This document shows, piece by piece, positions 7,454 to 14,014 of a stretch of DNA of 17,401 nucleotides. How positions within the stretch are numbered: position 1 is the stretch's first letter; each line of letters begins with the position of its first letter. The stretch is taken from positions 1-17,401 of the forward strand of contig JAMWCO010000011.1 in the NCBI GenBank assembly GCA_023818785.1. Reading direction: 5' to 3'. The position numbers were made by a program, and so were the translations under genes. The notes under the pieces were generated by a model, which worked only from the letters and a program-made list of their open reading frames with translations, was not told the origin of the DNA and searched no databases. This DNA is from Candidatus Omnitrophota bacterium. Lineage in GTDB: Bacteria > Ratteibacteria > UBA8468 > B48-G9 > JAFGKM01.

Positions 7454-8332
7454 GTGGGATATATATTTGCTTTAATTGCTGTTTTCACATGGGGAAGTGT
7501 TTTTGTAATAAGCAGATTTGTTATTTCAAATAATATTATTGACCCATTCTGTCTTGCCTTCTGGAGATTTTTTGGGGCATGGATTTTTTTATTATTTTTT
7601 ATAAAATTTGATTTTAAAAAAGTTTTCAAAATTTTCAAAAATGACTTCTTAACATTTCTATTACTTTCTATCTCAGGAATTTATTTAATGTCTACTTTTA
7701 TTTTCTTATCACTTAAAACAACCTCAGCATCTATTTCAAGTATTTTGATGAATTCAAATCCTATTTTTGTATCTTTAATAACTTTTATATTCTTGAAAGA
7801 AAAAATTTCTCTATTTAATTTCATAGGAGTAATAATTGGTTTTTTAGGATGTGCGATAGTAATTAAAGGTGATATTCTGATTTTTTCATGGGAAAATAAA
7901 TTTGGAAATTTATGGTCTTTACTTGCTGCTATCTGCTGGGCTATATATACAGTACTTGGAGAAAAACCAACAAAAAAATATGGAGCATTTGAAACAACAT
8001 TTATTGCTTCATTTATAGGTTCAATTTTTTTATTTCTAACAGTTATAATTTTGAAATTGAATATTTTAGGAGAAAAAGTTACTGGTTTTCTATCAGGGAT
8101 TTATCTTGGTATAGTTCCAACTGGTATTGGTTTTACTTTATGGTTTAAAGCATTCAATTATATAAAACCAACTTCACTTGCTCCTTTTCAATATTTAACA
8201 CCTATAATAACTATCTTTCTGTCTCTTCTAATTCTTAAAGAAAAAATTTCTTCTATAATTATTTTTGGTATGTTCTTAATCTTTTTTTCAATTTTTCTAA
8301 CACAGATTCCTCTTTTAAAATTAAACAAATAA
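7454..8332 (+). CDS. EamA-family drug/metabolite transporter
   Basis: Ten-helix inner-membrane permease of the DMT superfamily, 292 residues, made of two tandem EamA repeats (about 1-140 and 150-290). Seen in the sequence: an opening helix with the family's TWGSVFVISRF (13-23), ASISSILMNSNPIFVSLITFIFLKEKIS in the first repeat, and the matching KPTSLAPFQYLTPIITIFLSLLILKEKIS in the second. The start is GTG 3 nt after the tolB stop; no clear Shine-Dalgarno site precedes it, so translation probably relies on readthrough from tolB. The substrate cannot be inferred: relatives export amino acids, purines or other metabolites. It seems to be a passenger in the tol transcript rather than a Tol component. 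Confidence 0.9.
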   Translation: MGYIFALIAVFTWGSVFVISRFVISNNIIDPFCLAFWRFFGAWIFLLFFIKFDFKKVFKIFKNDFLTFLLLSISGIYLMSTFIFLSLKTTSASISSILMNSNPIFVSLITFIFLKEKISLFNFIGVIIGFLGCAIVIKGDILIFSWENKFGNLWSLLAAICWAIYTVLGEKPTKKYGAFETTFIASFIGSIFLFLTVIILKLNILGEKVTGFLSGIYLGIVPTGIGFTLWFKAFNYIKPTSLAPFQYLTPIITIFLSLLILKEKISSIIIFGMFLIFFSIFLTQIPLLKLNK

Positions 8333-8375
8333 GTTTAAAATTTTATATGAGTTAATTTGAAAATATAAATGGAAA

Positions 8376-8382
8376 AAGGAGG
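8376..8382 (+). promoter_or_regulatory. Strong Shine-Dalgarno site of the creatininase-family gene
   Basis: AAGGAGG followed by 5 nt and ATG 8388, a near-ideal site. The 55-nt gap before it holds a TATAAA-like box (8364-8369) but no recognisable -35, so a separate promoter is not claimed. Confidence 0.8.
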
Positions 8383-8387
8383 GAAAA

Positions 8388-9155
8388 ATGAAATTTAAAT
8401 TAATAGAAATGACTTTAAAAGAAGTAAGAGATTTTGGGAAAGTGGAAGTATGTGTTTTACCCTGGGGTTCATGTGAGCCACATAATTTACATCTTCCTTA
8501 TGGGACAGATTATTTTACTGTTGAAAAAATTGCTGAAATTAGTTGCAAAAAGGCAAATGAAAAAGGCGGAAAAGTTATTCTTCTTCCTGGTATGCCTATT
8601 GGAGTAAATTCAAATCTCTTTGGATTTCCTCTTACTTTACATTTTTCTACTACAACTCAACTTGCTATTCTTAAAGACATCATATATGCACTTGAAAATC
8701 ATAAAATTTATAAACTTGTCATATTGAATGGTCATGGTGGGAATGAATTCAAAGCAATTTGTAGGGAATTGTATGGTAAAACATCTGTTAAAATTTTTCT
8801 TATTGATTGGTGGACTGTGAAGAAAGATGAAATGCTAAAATTATGTGAAGATAAAACAGGAGAACATGGAAATGAAGCAGAAACAAGTTGGTTAATGTAT
8901 TTATATCCAGAACTCGTTCATATTGAATGGGCAGATGAAGGAAAAGTAAACCAATCAAGATTTCAAGGGATTAGGGAAGGATGGGTATGGATTACAAGAC
9001 CTTGGCATCTTTTAACAACAAATTCAGGATATGGAAATCCAAAAAAAGCAAATGCTGAAAAAGGTAAAAAAATGATTGAGATTGCAACAGATAATATTTC
9101 CAATTTCCTTTTAGAACTTTCTAATGAAAAAATAGATGAGAAATTTCCTTATTGA
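8388..9155 (+). CDS. Creatininase-family metal-dependent amidohydrolase
   Basis: 255-residue cytoplasmic hydrolase of the creatininase superfamily, whose members include creatinine amidohydrolase, the FAPy deformylase ArfB and the mycofactocin peptidase MftE. Candidate metal and active-site residues are visible in LPWGSCEPHNLHLPYGTD (E30, H32, D41), the conserved NGHGGN (114-119, H116) and TGEHGNEAETSWLM (H160, E163/E165), which corresponds to the usual HAGxxETS box. Length is normal for the family. The GHGGN form is closer to the wider family than to true creatininase, and no creatine, folate or mycofactocin genes are nearby, so the substrate is open. It sits between an EamA transporter and ribF; the 20-nt gap to ribF suggests one transcript. 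Confidence 0.9.
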   Translation: MKFKLIEMTLKEVRDFGKVEVCVLPWGSCEPHNLHLPYGTDYFTVEKIAEISCKKANEKGGKVILLPGMPIGVNSNLFGFPLTLHFSTTTQLAILKDIIYALENHKIYKLVILNGHGGNEFKAICRELYGKTSVKIFLIDWWTVKKDEMLKLCEDKTGEHGNEAETSWLMYLYPELVHIEWADEGKVNQSRFQGIREGWVWITRPWHLLTTNSGYGNPKKANAEKGKKMIEIATDNISNFLLELSNEKIDEKFPY

Positions 9156-9162
9156 TTTATTA

Positions 9163-9170
9163 AGAGGGAG
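9163..9170 (+). promoter_or_regulatory. Shine-Dalgarno site that identifies a CTG start for ribF
   Basis: AGAGGGAG followed by exactly 5 nt and CTG 9176. Spacing matches the sites before 6239, 8388, 13515 and 16940, so it marks translation initiation at CTG. Confidence 0.8.
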
Positions 9171-9175
9171 TTAAA

Positions 9176-10054
9176 CTGGAAATAAAACACTTTTCTGACA
9201 TTGATTTTTTTGGGAAAGGATTATCAATAGGTATTGGTAAATTTGATGGTTTCCATATAGGACATAAAAAAATAATAGAAGAAGTAATTAAAAAAGCAAA
9301 ATACAAAAGAATAATACCATCTGTATTTACATTTAAACATTTTCCTGTTGAATTTTATATTACATCATGGGAAGAAAAGTTATCTTTTTTTGAAAAATCA
9401 GGAATAGAAATTTGTATTTGGTGTGATTATGAAGAAATTTCTTTCTGGGAACCATTTGAATTTATTGAATATTTAAAATCAATAAATGTTAAAAGTATAA
9501 TAGTTGGGAATGATTTTCGTTTTGGTTCTCATAAAAAGGGTAAAATTGATGATTTGAAGAAAGAATTTGATGTTTCTATTCTAAAACCAGTCTGTATTGA
9601 CGAAGAAATTATAAATTCATCAAAAATAAGAGAATATTTAAAAAATGGAGATATTGAAAAAGTAAATAGATTTCTTGGAAGAAATTTTTCATTTAAAGGA
9701 AAAGTTATAACAGGAAATTCAAGGGGTAAAAATTTAGGATTTCCTACTGCAAATCTTTCTCTTTTTGGAAATTTAATAATTAGTGATGGTGTTTATGGTT
9801 CATGGATAAAGTATGGAGAAAATTTTTATAAAGGTGCTTTATCAATAGGAAAATGTCCAACATTTAAAGAAGATGAACGCAAAATAGAAGTTCATATTAT
9901 TGGTTTTGATAGGATTATTTATGGAGAAATTATTGAAGTATATCCTATCTTTAAGATAAGAGAACAGAAAAAATTTGAAAATATTGAAAAATTAAAAGAA
10001 AGTATTAGAAAAGATGTTGAATTGATAGAGGAAAACTTAACATATCCATTTTGA
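9176..10054 (+). CDS. ribF: Bifunctional riboflavin kinase / FAD synthetase (CTG start)
   Basis: Phosphorylates riboflavin to FMN and adenylylates FMN to FAD. From CTG 9176 it encodes 292 residues, close to the usual ~300. The FAD synthetase domain has GKFDGFHIGHKK (21-32, the nucleotidyltransferase HxGH motif), IVGNDFRFGSHKKG (109-122) and SSKIREYL (148-155). The flavokinase domain has GKVITGNSRGKNLGFPTANLSL (175-196, with the PTAN motif) and GVYGSW. The start needs care. The reading frame is open only from 9164, and no ATG, GTG or TTG occurs in frame until TTG 9554, inside the first domain's end, which would delete the entire synthetase active site. CTG 9176 has a proper Shine-Dalgarno site and fits the family N-terminus. 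G21-K22 replaces the usual Gly-Asn before FDG. Confidence 0.93.
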   Translation: MEIKHFSDIDFFGKGLSIGIGKFDGFHIGHKKIIEEVIKKAKYKRIIPSVFTFKHFPVEFYITSWEEKLSFFEKSGIEICIWCDYEEISFWEPFEFIEYLKSINVKSIIVGNDFRFGSHKKGKIDDLKKEFDVSILKPVCIDEEIINSSKIREYLKNGDIEKVNRFLGRNFSFKGKVITGNSRGKNLGFPTANLSLFGNLIISDGVYGSWIKYGENFYKGALSIGKCPTFKEDERKIEVHIIGFDRIIYGEIIEVYPIFKIREQKKFENIEKLKESIRKDVELIEENLTYPF

Positions 10055-10102
10055 AACTTTTATTTCTTTAAGTTGCTCAAAATGTCAGAAAAATAAGACA
10101 AA

Positions 10103-10131
10103 TTGACAGTATTGAAAAAAAATTATAAATT
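10103..10131 (+). promoter_or_regulatory. Predicted promoter of the nucleotide-sugar unit
   Basis: Perfect -35 TTGACA (10103-10108). The -10 is either TATAAA (10124-10129, 15-nt spacer) or TAAATT (10126-10131, 17-nt spacer). Transcription would start about 0-2 nt before ATG 10139, and there is no Shine-Dalgarno site. The rest of the 84-bp gap after ribF shows no terminator hairpin. Confidence 0.55.
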
Positions 10132-10138
10132 AAAATAT

Positions 10139-11152
10139 ATGAAAAAATTTTTTATTACAGGTGGTGCTGGATTTATAGGAACAAATCTTACACTTAATCT
10201 CCTTAAAGATAAAAAAAATTATGTTGTTATTTATGATAATCTATCAAGAAGTGGAGTTGAAAAAAATCTTGAATATTTACAATCTCTTAAATTAAAAAAT
10301 TTTGAATTTATAAATGGAGATATAAGGGACTATAAAAAACTTAAAGAAATTGTTAAAGATTTTGATATAATTTATCATCTTGCTGCCCAGGTTGCAGTTA
10401 CAAAGTCAGTTGAAGAACCAATAGATGATTTTGAAATAAATGCTACTGGAACTTTATATTTACTTGAAGTGATAAAAAAAAATTCTCCTGATTCAATTTT
10501 AATTTTTAGTTCAACAAATAAAGTATATGGTAAATTAAATCATTTAAAATTAAAAGAAGGAGAAAAAAGATATTATCTTGTTGATAAAGAAAATGGAGTA
10601 GACGAAAATGAAAACCTTGATTTCCATTCTCCTTATGGTTGCTCTAAAGGAATTGCTGACCAATATGTAAGGGATTATTTTAGAATATATGGGTTAAAGA
10701 CAGTTGTTTTTAGACAATCATGCATTTATGGTCCATTTCAATATGGTAATGAAGACCAAGGATGGGTTGCTCATTTTATTATAAAAGCAATTAAAGGAGA
10801 AAAAATTAATATCTATGGAAATGGAAAACAAGTAAGGGACATTCTTTATATTTCTGACCTGATAGATGCATATAACCTTACAATAGAAAATATTGAAAGA
10901 TGCAAAGGAGAAATATTTAATATCGGAGGAGGAGTTAAAAATACTTTTTCTTTGCTTGAATTGATAGAATTTCTTGAGAGAAAAATTAATAAAAGGATTG
11001 AATATGGATTTTTTGACTGGCGACCTGGAGATCAAAAAGTTTTTATAAGTAATAATAAAAAACTTGAAAAATATACTGCCTGGAAAGTAAAAATTGATAA
11101 AAAAACAGGTATAGAAAAATTGATAAATTGGATTAAAAAGAATATAAAATGA
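10139..11152 (+). CDS. Extended SDR nucleotide-sugar epimerase, CDP-paratose 2-epimerase-like
   Basis: 337-residue NAD-dependent sugar-nucleotide epimerase/dehydratase-fold enzyme. NAD site GGAGFIG (8-14), HLAAQVAVTKSVEEP (80-94), FSSTNKVYG (123-131), catalytic YxxxK at Y166/K170 in SPYGCSKG. The segment RQSCIYGPFQYGNEDQGW (192-209) with GNGKQVRDILYISDL (227-241) and DWRPGDQKVF (293-302) resembles CDP-paratose/CDP-tyvelose 2-epimerases. I infer a C2-epimerase-like activity, but the other CDP-dideoxyhexose genes are not here, so the real substrate may be a different nucleotide sugar. I chose ATG 10139, whose product begins directly with the family strand MKKFFITGG; an in-frame TTG at 10103 is really the promoter -35. 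It ends in an ATGA overlap with the next gene. Confidence 0.88.
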   Translation: MKKFFITGGAGFIGTNLTLNLLKDKKNYVVIYDNLSRSGVEKNLEYLQSLKLKNFEFINGDIRDYKKLKEIVKDFDIIYHLAAQVAVTKSVEEPIDDFEINATGTLYLLEVIKKNSPDSILIFSSTNKVYGKLNHLKLKEGEKRYYLVDKENGVDENENLDFHSPYGCSKGIADQYVRDYFRIYGLKTVVFRQSCIYGPFQYGNEDQGWVAHFIIKAIKGEKINIYGNGKQVRDILYISDLIDAYNLTIENIERCKGEIFNIGGGVKNTFSLLELIEFLERKINKRIEYGFFDWRPGDQKVFISNNKKLEKYTAWKVKIDKKTGIEKLINWIKKNIK

Positions 11153-12480
11153 AAAATATAGGAATAATTGGAGCAGGACATGTTGGACTTGTAAGTGGTG
11201 CTTGTTTTTCTAAACTTGGAAATAAGGTAATAATCTGTGATAATGATATAGAAAAAATTAAAAAATTAAAAAATTTAAAGATACCTTTTTATGAACCAGG
11301 ACTTGAAGAAATTGTAAAAGAAGGAGTTGAAAATGAACTTTTGACTTTTACTGATTCAATTTATGAAGTTGTTGAAAATTCAGAAATAATATTTATTGCA
11401 GTTGGAACACCTCCAACAGAAGAAGGTAAAGCAGACCTTTCTTATGTTGAAAATGTTACTGTTGAAATTGCAAAGGCATTAACAGAAATTAAAGAAAAAA
11501 AACCAGAAGAAAAAATATATAGATTAATTGTAGAAAAAAGTACTGTTCCTGTTTTAACAAGTGAATGGGTAAAAAAAACATTACAACTTCTTACTCCAAC
11601 CGGTATAGAATTTGATATAGGTGCAAATCCAGAATTCTTAAGAGAAGGTTGTGCAATTGAGGATTTCTTTTATCCAGATAGGATAGTTATTGGTATAGAA
11701 TCAGAAAGGGCAAGAAAGATTTTTGAACAGATATATTCTCCTATTAATTGTCCAAAAATTTTTACAGATGTAAGAAGTGCTGAACTAATTAAACATGCTT
11801 CAAATTCTTTTCTTGCTTTAAAAATCTCATATATAAATGCTATAGCAAATATTTGTGAAAAAGTTGGTGCAGATGTTGAAGTTGTTGCTGAAGGAATGGG
11901 GCTTGACAAAAGAATTGGTAAAGATTTTTTAAAGGCAGGTATTGGCTATGGTGGTAGTTGTCTTCCAAAAGATGTATCTGCATTTATTCATATTTCAGAA
12001 GAGATTGGTTATTCCTTCAATCTTTTAAAAGAAGTCCAGAAAATAAATCAACAACAGAGATTAATTATAATAAAAAAAGCGAAGGAATTGTTATGGAATT
12101 TAAAAGGTAAAAATATTGGAATATTTGGTCTCTCTTTCAAACCTAACACAGATGATATAAGAGAGGCACCTTCAATAGATATTATAAAATTACTAAAAAA
12201 AGAGGAGGCAATTTTAAAATCTTATGACCCAAAAGCAATAGAAAATATAAAAAAAATATTTCCAGAGTTATATTATTCTGAAGACCCTTATGAAGTTGCA
12301 AAAGAATGTCATCTTTTAATTTTTTTAACTGAATGGGATATTTTTAGACAACTTAATTTTAAAAAGATAAAAGAAATAATGAAAATGCCATATATAATTG
12401 ATGGTAGAAATTTTCTTGATTATAAAAATTTAAAAAATTTAGGTTTTGTTTATAGAGGGATAGGTAAAAAAAATGAATAA
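11149..12480 (+). CDS. ugd: UDP-glucose 6-dehydrogenase
   Basis: Oxidises UDP-glucose twice to UDP-glucuronate using NAD. The 443 residues show the N-terminal Rossmann motif GIIGAGHVGLVSGACFSKLG (5-24), D31 for NAD specificity and VGTPPTEEGKADLSYV (85-100). Further along come ANPEFLREGCAIEDF (159-173), K215 in ELIKHASNS, the catalytic cysteine C271 in GYGGSCLPKD (267-276), and the C-terminal UDP-binding domain with GIFGLSFKPNTDDIREAPS (324-342). It follows the SDR gene with an ATGA overlap and overlaps the next gene by 8 nt. The next gene is the decarboxylase that consumes UDP-glucuronate, which supports UDP-glucose rather than GDP-mannose as substrate. Confidence 0.94.
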   Translation: MKNIGIIGAGHVGLVSGACFSKLGNKVIICDNDIEKIKKLKNLKIPFYEPGLEEIVKEGVENELLTFTDSIYEVVENSEIIFIAVGTPPTEEGKADLSYVENVTVEIAKALTEIKEKKPEEKIYRLIVEKSTVPVLTSEWVKKTLQLLTPTGIEFDIGANPEFLREGCAIEDFFYPDRIVIGIESERARKIFEQIYSPINCPKIFTDVRSAELIKHASNSFLALKISYINAIANICEKVGADVEVVAEGMGLDKRIGKDFLKAGIGYGGSCLPKDVSAFIHISEEIGYSFNLLKEVQKINQQQRLIIIKKAKELLWNLKGKNIGIFGLSFKPNTDDIREAPSIDIIKLLKKEEAILKSYDPKAIENIKKIFPELYYSEDPYEVAKECHLLIFLTEWDIFRQLNFKKIKEIMKMPYIIDGRNFLDYKNLKNLGFVYRGIGKKNE

Positions 12481-13408
12481 GAAAATTTTGATAAGTGGTG
12501 GTGCTGGTTTTATAGGAAGTCATTTATGCGATTTTTTTATCAATAATGGAGATATTGTATGGTGTATTGATAATTTTATAACTTCTAATAAAAAAAATAT
12601 TGAACATCTACTTAAAGATAAAAATTTTATTTTTATTGAGGAAGATATTACCACTATAAATGAAGATAAAATAGATGAAAAATTTGATTATGTTTTACAT
12701 TTTGCAAGTCCTGCATCTCCAATTGATTATTTAAAATATCCAATAGAAACATTAAAAGTAAACTCAATTGGAACTGAAAAGATGTTAAATATTGCCTTAA
12801 AATCAAATTCAACTTTTCTTTTTTCTTCAACTTCAGAAGTATATGGAGACCCACTTGTATCTACTCAAGATGAACAATATTGGGGAAATGTAAATCCAAT
12901 AGGGGTAAGGAGTGTTTATGATGAAGGGAAAAGATTTGGAGAAGCATTAATTATGGCTTATCATAGAAAATTTAAATTAAATACAAAAATAATAAGAATT
13001 TTTAATACATATGGTCCAAGGATGCGTCTTAATGATGGAAGAGTAATACCTAATTTTATATATAATGCTCTGAATAATAAACCATTACCTATATACGGAG
13101 ATGGAAAACAGACAAGAAGTTTTTGTTATATTGATGATTTAATTGAAGGAATTGTAAAAGTTCTTGAAGTTGATTATAATTTACCAATTAATCTTGGGAA
13201 TCCAGAAGAATTTACAATAATTGAACTTGCTGAAAAAATTGAAAAAATATTTGGTAAAAAACTTGGAACTCAATATAAAGAACCTATGCCAGATGACCCA
13301 AAAAAAAGGAAACCAGATATAAATCTTGCAAAAAAACTCTTAAACTGGGAACCAAAAATAAGCCTTGAAGAAGGACTTAAAAAAACTATTGAGTATTACA
13401 TTATTTAG
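12473..13408 (+). CDS. uxs: UDP-glucuronate decarboxylase (UDP-xylose synthase)
   Basis: Extended SDR that converts UDP-glucuronate to UDP-xylose through a 4-keto intermediate, using tightly bound NAD. The 311 residues carry GGAGFIGSHLCDFF (9-22), the UXS hallmark HFASPASPIDYLKYPIETLK (76-95), STSEVYGDP (119-127), QYWGNVNPIGVRSVYDEGKR (135-154, with catalytic Y149 and K153), RIFNTYGPRMRLNDGRV (175-191) and YGDGKQTRSFCYIDDL (208-223). These strings separate UXS from epimerases and from dTDP-glucose dehydratases. Length matches soluble bacterial UXS. Its ATG overlaps the ugd stop by 8 nt, with GAGGGA at 12455-12460 as a plausible Shine-Dalgarno site. No glycosyltransferase for xylose is next to it. 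Confidence 0.95.
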   Translation: MNKKILISGGAGFIGSHLCDFFINNGDIVWCIDNFITSNKKNIEHLLKDKNFIFIEEDITTINEDKIDEKFDYVLHFASPASPIDYLKYPIETLKVNSIGTEKMLNIALKSNSTFLFSSTSEVYGDPLVSTQDEQYWGNVNPIGVRSVYDEGKRFGEALIMAYHRKFKLNTKIIRIFNTYGPRMRLNDGRVIPNFIYNALNNKPLPIYGDGKQTRSFCYIDDLIEGIVKVLEVDYNLPINLGNPEEFTIIELAEKIEKIFGKKLGTQYKEPMPDDPKKRKPDINLAKKLLNWEPKISLEEGLKKTIEYYII

Positions 13409-13460
13409 AATTCTTTGAAATTACGAACTGAAAAATCTCATATAGAATTGTTAATAATTT

Positions 13461-13488
13461 TTGAAGAATAAAAATTTTGTGATAAAAT
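13461..13488 (+). promoter_or_regulatory. Possible promoter of the small membrane-protein gene
   Basis: -35 TTGAAG (13461-13466), 16-nt spacer, -10 TAAAAT (13483-13488), the same spacer and -10 as both promoters of the 4472-4542 spacer. Transcription would start near 13495, leaving about 20 nt before TTG 13515 with an internal Shine-Dalgarno site. The -35 matches consensus at only four positions. Confidence 0.4.
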
Positions 13489-13501
13489 TATTTGCAAGTT
13501 T

Positions 13502-13509
13502 AGAAGGAG
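13502..13509 (+). promoter_or_regulatory. Shine-Dalgarno site deciding the start at TTG 13515
   Basis: AGAAGGAG, then 5 nt, then TTG 13515. The identical AGAAGGAG-N5 arrangement precedes the galT-family ATG at 16940. It favours TTG 13515 over the in-frame TTG 13461 and GTG 13479, which have none. Confidence 0.7.
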
Positions 13510-13514
13510 AAAAA

Positions 13515-13961
13515 TTGAGTATAAGAAATTTGAAAGTTGGAGTAATTTTATTTTTTCTATTTCCTATAATACTTATAATATTAGGAAAATCTTTTATTTT
13601 GAATAATTATGTTCCTTTTATAAAAGATTATGAAAAGGAAGAAATAAAATTTTTAATGAATTTTTTATATTTTGTTGGTCTTGGAGTTTTCTTTTTCTGT
13701 AACGGATTTTCTGATTTTATATCAAAAAAATTATTTGTGAATAAGAATCAATTGGATGAAAAAATAAAAGCATATTATATCTATACATTAATAATGCTTT
13801 CTTTTTTAAGTTTAATATCTATTTCAGGTCTTATTGGATTTTTAATATGTGGTAATTTTGCATGGCTTTCTACCTTCTCTTTAATAAATTTTCTAACATT
13901 ATTTTCATATTTCCCTACTGAAAGAAGATTTAAAAAGAAACTTGAAACATTTTCTTCTTAA
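13515..13961 (+). CDS. Unrecognised small multi-pass membrane protein
   Basis: I do not recognise the family. From TTG 13515 it encodes 148 residues, MSIRNLKVGVILFFLFPIIL onward. I see four hydrophobic segments, at about 8-30, 47-66, 88-113 and 114-132, a hydrophilic loop after the second (SKKLFVNKNQLDEKIKAY) and a basic cytoplasmic-looking tail TERRFKKKLE. The first loop contains KDYEKEEIKF. There is no Cys pair, no obvious ligand motif, and no homology I can name. It stands between the UDP-xylose genes and a histidine kinase, separated from both by short A+T-rich gaps with possible promoters, so it may be a single-gene unit. A longer version from TTG 13461 would add 18 residues. That it is a real gene rests on the Shine-Dalgarno site and the ordered helix pattern. 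Confidence 0.7.
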   Translation: MSIRNLKVGVILFFLFPIILIILGKSFILNNYVPFIKDYEKEEIKFLMNFLYFVGLGVFFFCNGFSDFISKKLFVNKNQLDEKIKAYYIYTLIMLSFLSLISISGLIGFLICGNFAWLSTFSLINFLTLFSYFPTERRFKKKLETFSS

Positions 13962-13975
13962 AGAAATTTGAAACC

Positions 13976-14005
13976 TTGACATATTTATAAATTGGAAGGT
14001 ATATT
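13976..14005 (+). promoter_or_regulatory. Predicted promoter of the kinase-regulator-glgC unit
   Basis: Perfect -35 TTGACA (13976-13981), 18-nt spacer, -10 TATATT (14000-14005), then 9 nt to ATG 14015. The predicted leader is only about 3 nt and no Shine-Dalgarno site is present. Confidence 0.6.
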
Positions 14006-14014
14006 CATAATGGA

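Noticed and set aside
8333..8387. Separate promoter for the creatininase-family gene
   Set aside because: A TATAAA-like box exists at 8364-8369, but no -35 resembling TTGACA lies at a suitable distance.
9554..10054. ribF as a 166-residue flavokinase-only gene
   Set aside because: The upstream in-frame sequence encodes an intact FAD synthetase domain with HxGH motif, so the shorter reading is a start-codon artefact.
10055..10102. Possible terminator after ribF
   Set aside because: No stem with a run of T follows the stop; the short T-rich stretch does not fold into a convincing hairpin.
10103..10138. In-frame TTG extension of the SDR gene (12 extra residues)
   Set aside because: The TTG belongs to a perfect TTGACA -35 box, there is no Shine-Dalgarno site, and the family N-terminus starts at ATG 10139.
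13461..13514. TTG 13461 or GTG 13479 as start of the small membrane protein
   Set aside because: Neither has a Shine-Dalgarno site; TTG 13461 overlaps a probable -35, while TTG 13515 has AGAAGGAG at ideal spacing.
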